From: Gracilimonas sp040904925
GTDB taxonomy: Bacteria; Bacteroidota; Rhodothermia; Balneolales; Balneolaceae
Direction: 5' to 3'
Length of the DNA stretch: 64,000 nucleotides
NCBI GenBank assembly: GCA_040904925.1
Contig: JBBDSP010000007.1
Coordinates: forward strand, 62,001-126,000
The translations under genes were made by a program, and so were the position numbers. Positions 61,948 through 64,000 of the stretch are shown one piece after another. Every line of letters starts with the position of its first letter. The first letter of the stretch is position 1. The notes under the pieces are model-generated. The model ran no database searches, was not told the origin of the DNA, and saw only the letters and a program-made list of their open reading frames with translations.

Positions 61948-63078
61948 TTAGTCTCTTTTTGTTTGTGGTTCTATATAAAAGTCTATTGGTATCTGTTTCA
62001 TTACATCTTCGGTAAACAAATGCAGGTATTTATAAGAGATTTGCTTGTGAAAGGCTAAAGCCCCTATGATGATGGAAGTATCCACATCAAAGGTATTAGC
62101 GCATTCTTCCACCTGTTCCTGGGTGATGTACGAGAGGCTGTCAAAGAAATCTAAAATTTCGTTGTGTTTTAGATACTCGGCAGCCAGTGCATTTGCTTCT
62201 TGTTCTTTGTCACTTTCCACTTCATCTGATTTCGAGAAATCATCCAAATAGTGATCTCCTTCTTTTTTGAGGTGTTTTAACACATGGGCGATTTCGTGGG
62301 CGAGGGTAAACCAGAAATTGTCGTTGCGTTTATAACGAGCCGTATAAACAATTACCGGAGTTTTGTTATGGATAAAAGAAGCACCGTCTATATAGGTTTT
62401 TTGTAAATGGGAGAGCACTAAAAACTTCACTCCGGTTTTATTGAGCTCTTCCAACGCTTCTGCCACTCCGTTTTCTTTCCTGGTGTAGGAATGAAGTTTC
62501 TCCGCAAGTTGCTTTAAGTTTTTCTTGCTATACGCAGGAACTTCAAAATCCGCCGCCGAATTTTTCGCCATTTGATACCAGCAATTGGCAGCATATGGAT
62601 TGAACTTTTCATAAGCCTCGGACTTCCGGTAATTAAGTACGGGAACTTGCTCCATCACCTGGAAATCAAGGGCTTTTAGGTTCCAAAAATCACAGACCGT
62701 TTCTTCCAGTTCATCGGTAGTCTTTGGCTTTTCAAACCATTTCTTTCTGCAAATTTCGTTGATAGGCATGTACTGATAAATCTTTGATCGTACATCTACA
62801 TCTTTTTCTTCCTCCGTTTCCTCTTCCAATCTCAAACGATAATTGGTATCGAGATTGATCCAAAATTGTGGCGATAGCTCAAAAGCTTCTCCAAGCAATT
62901 TTGCCATATTTAAAGTAATTGGCTGTTCATCATTTAACAGCTTGTTAACGTGCTTGGTTGAAACTCCCAAAACATCTGCCAGATCCTGTTGAGTCCAGTC
63001 TCTGATCTCCATTAATTCCTGTATATGTGCACCAGGACCAATGTTCTTGTACGGCTTAACCTTGTTAAGCAGAACCAT
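61948..63078 (-). CDS. HigA-type antitoxin fused to an ImmA/IrrE-family metalloprotease
   Basis: 376 residues. N-terminal HigA-like Xre helix-turn-helix (GAHIQELMEIRDWTQQDLADVLGVSTKHVNKLLNDEQPITLNMAKLLGEAFELSPQFWINL, about 16-76). The C-terminal part is an ImmA/IrrE zinc-peptidase domain with HEIAH (H261, E262, H265) and downstream EQEANALAAEYL, the third-ligand helix. Such proteins serve as antitoxins that can cleave their own or other regulators. The HigB-like gene is 50 bases upstream and makes the expected partner. The HTH region would autorepress the operon. Confidence 0.88.
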   Translation of the reverse strand: MVLLNKVKPYKNIGPGAHIQELMEIRDWTQQDLADVLGVSTKHVNKLLNDEQPITLNMAKLLGEAFELSPQFWINLDTNYRLRLEEETEEEKDVDVRSKIYQYMPINEICRKKWFEKPKTTDELEETVCDFWNLKALDFQVMEQVPVLNYRKSEAYEKFNPYAANCWYQMAKNSAADFEVPAYSKKNLKQLAEKLHSYTRKENGVAEALEELNKTGVKFLVLSHLQKTYIDGASFIHNKTPVIVYTARYKRNDNFWFTLAHEIAHVLKHLKKEGDHYLDDFSKSDEVESDKEQEANALAAEYLKHNEILDFFDSLSYITQEQVEECANTFDVDTSIIIGALAFHKQISYKYLHLFTEDVMKQIPIDFYIEPQTKRD

Positions 63079-63128
63079 AATGTAACCTCCACCCGCTGTC
63101 TGTTTTGTGTTTTGTGAATGCTCTTCAG

Positions 63129-63440
63129 CTATTCATAATGTTTGGAAATATCTAAAAGTTCGATTTTCCCAATGGTGTTTTCATCGTTAATCCATTCGAT
63201 TTCAATTTCCAGTCTGTACTGTCGGTTTAGCCGAAGGGAAAAACGATTTTCATATCCCTGCAATTTTTCAAAATTAAGTGCAGGGTGTTTCCATAAATCA
63301 TGAATCGTTACTGCTGCTTCTAATGCTTGAATACGCATTAAAAACTTATCTACGATATCCTGCGTCAAACGATATTTCTTCGTTGGCTTTCCGGATTCAT
63401 AGACTTTGGTCAGCTTTTTGTTATTACAGTGAACTTCCAT
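63129..63440 (-). CDS. HigB/RelE-like toxin
   Basis: 103 residues from ATG 63440 (MEVHCNNKKLTKVYESGKPTKKYRLTQDIVDKFLMRIQALEAAVTIHDLW..); a TTG two codons earlier is possible. C-terminal LNFEKLQGYENRFSLRLNRQYRLEIEIEW and IELLDISKHYE are typical of the HigB/'killer' RelE-like toxins found upstream of HigA-ImmA fusions. In HigBA the toxin comes first, as here. It would cleave mRNA at ribosomes. Confidence 0.88.
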   Translation of the reverse strand: MEVHCNNKKLTKVYESGKPTKKYRLTQDIVDKFLMRIQALEAAVTIHDLWKHPALNFEKLQGYENRFSLRLNRQYRLEIEIEWINDENTIGKIELLDISKHYE

Positions 63441-63565
63441 GAGCAATTGAAATTATAATTTAATATAAACCTATTTGGTTATAATTAAAAATAAATTATG
63501 AACAGATGGGTAAGTATAGATATTTAATTACCCCGAAGTTGTTAGCCCTTATTCTGCTATTTCCC

Positions 63566-63646
63566 GTTTAACTGTGATGGGGGTAATGAATTATGATGCC
63601 CATCCATCACAGAGTATGATGTCTATCACACAAATCACAGTTAAAC
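63566..63646. repeat. Perfect 13-bp inverted repeat with nested TGTGAT motifs
   Basis: GTTTAACTGTGAT (63566-63578) and ATCACAGTTAAAC (63634-63646) flank a 55-base loop that itself holds GTGATGG/CCATCAC (63574-63580, 63604-63610) and further ATCACA copies. It lies between the partial gene at the window end and the HigB gene, overlapping the stop codon of the former. It could be an operator or a boundary of the HigBA-led island; there is no T-run, so a terminator is unlikely. Confidence 0.5.
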
Positions 63647-64000
63647 ATTCTCATCATTCCAATCAAACCACCATCCAAATTCATCGGGATATTTTGGAGC
63701 ATTTTCTTCAAACCAGTTGATTGAATCTGTATCATAATATCCCCCTTTATTGAAACGTTTCTCATATTCTTCAAAACTCATGTCCATGCGGATAGCTAAA
63801 ATATAATTACGCGCACCAATATTATCGTTTGGGTTCGTTTTTAAAAGTTTTCTAAAAAGATTCAAAGCTTCTTCTCTTTCACTTTTATCCCATAACTGTA
63901 TGGCTTTATTAAGAAGGGTTCGGATGATATGCCGGTTTTCATGAAATCCCCACATCAGGCTTTCCGGCCAGTTGCCTTTTTTGTCGGTAATCAGATTAGT
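63641..64000 (-). CDS. Partial TPR-like protein (5' end outside window)
   Basis: The frame is open to the window edge; about 119 residues at the C-terminus are visible. It contains one TPR-like unit (IIRTLLNKAIQLWDKSEREEALNLFRKLLKTNPNDNIGARNYILAIRM) followed by an aromatic, acidic ending (WFEENAPKYPDEFGWWFDWNDENV). I do not recognise the full protein. It precedes the HigB gene in the same direction after about 200 bases, so it may not be part of that operon. Confidence 0.55.
   Translation of the reverse strand, partial: TNLITDKKGNWPESLMWGFHENRHIIRTLLNKAIQLWDKSEREEALNLFRKLLKTNPNDNIGARNYILAIRMDMSFEEYEKRFNKGGYYDTDSINWFEENAPKYPDEFGWWFDWNDENV

Noticed and set aside
1..64000. CRISPR arrays, tRNA and rRNA genes
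   Set aside because: I looked for regularly spaced direct repeats and for cloverleaf or rRNA-like sequence in the gaps and found none that I could support.

Overview
The window looks like chromosome from a Gram-negative, marine-type member of the Bacteroidota/Balneolota (Balneola/Gracilimonas-like). This assignment is an inference from gene content: Bat-type TPR and oxygen-tolerance proteins, BshA (bacillithiol synthesis), a DUF4293 protein, SLBB/Wza export, MacB-like and RND efflux with lipoprotein adaptors, Tat-dependent Gfo/Idh-type glycosidase, few Shine-Dalgarno sequences, and a promoter of the TTG-N21-TAnnTTTG kind ahead of pyrR. I saw no rRNA, tRNA or CRISPR array.

Layout. (1) 1-24.7 kb is mostly housekeeping: the end of an M14 carboxypeptidase-like gene, a TPR lipoprotein, smc, frr (with a four-helix-bundle gene cassette wedged between them), a two-lipoyl-domain E2 acyltransferase, panC-panD, a MacA/MacB/TolC-like export operon without an ATPase gene, an M20 dipeptidase, a tightly packed YebC-TPR-BatC-BatD-BatE operon, bshA, sucC and pyrR-pyrB. 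(2) 24.8-34.2 kb is an A+T-rich surface polysaccharide locus: two GT2 genes on the plus strand converging on a minus-strand operon of EamA transporter, Wza, Wzz, Wzy-like polymerase, Wzx flippase and a GT4. The first GT2 has no ATG/GTG/TTG ahead of its conserved N-terminus. (3) 34.4-41.3 kb is a TetR-controlled TolC-adaptor-RND efflux operon, with a 13-bp palindrome repeated just before tetR and again at its 3' end ahead of the efflux genes. (4) 41.4-50 kb holds DUF4293, EamA, MltF, an RsbU/RsbW/RsbV-like partner-switching trio, a SPOR lipoprotein, an orphan FbpC-like ATPase, a GlsB-like protein and a HAD phosphatase. (5) 50-55.8 kb reads as an N-acetylhexosamine (probably GalNAc) salvage cluster: sodium symporter, a GH109-like NAD-dependent glycosidase broken by a one-base frameshift, a sugar nucleotidyltransferase and a NahK-like kinase, interrupted by a nested set of inverted-repeat elements. 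(6) 55.9-64 kb is a defence island.

The defence island is the most unusual part. On the minus strand, HigB toxin, a HigA antitoxin fused to an ImmA/IrrE-type metalloprotease, a small HNH nuclease, an unrecognised protein with one membrane segment and a C-terminal SH3-like domain, HsdS, and a HEPN-type (ApeA-like) protein follow each other with gaps of about 50, 2, 22, 0 and 1 bases. A second toxin-antitoxin pair (ParE type) and HsdM come next. No hsdR is visible; it may lie beyond position 64000. The close packing suggests that a restriction specificity subunit, an abortive-infection style RNase candidate and a protease-linked toxin-antitoxin module are expressed together.
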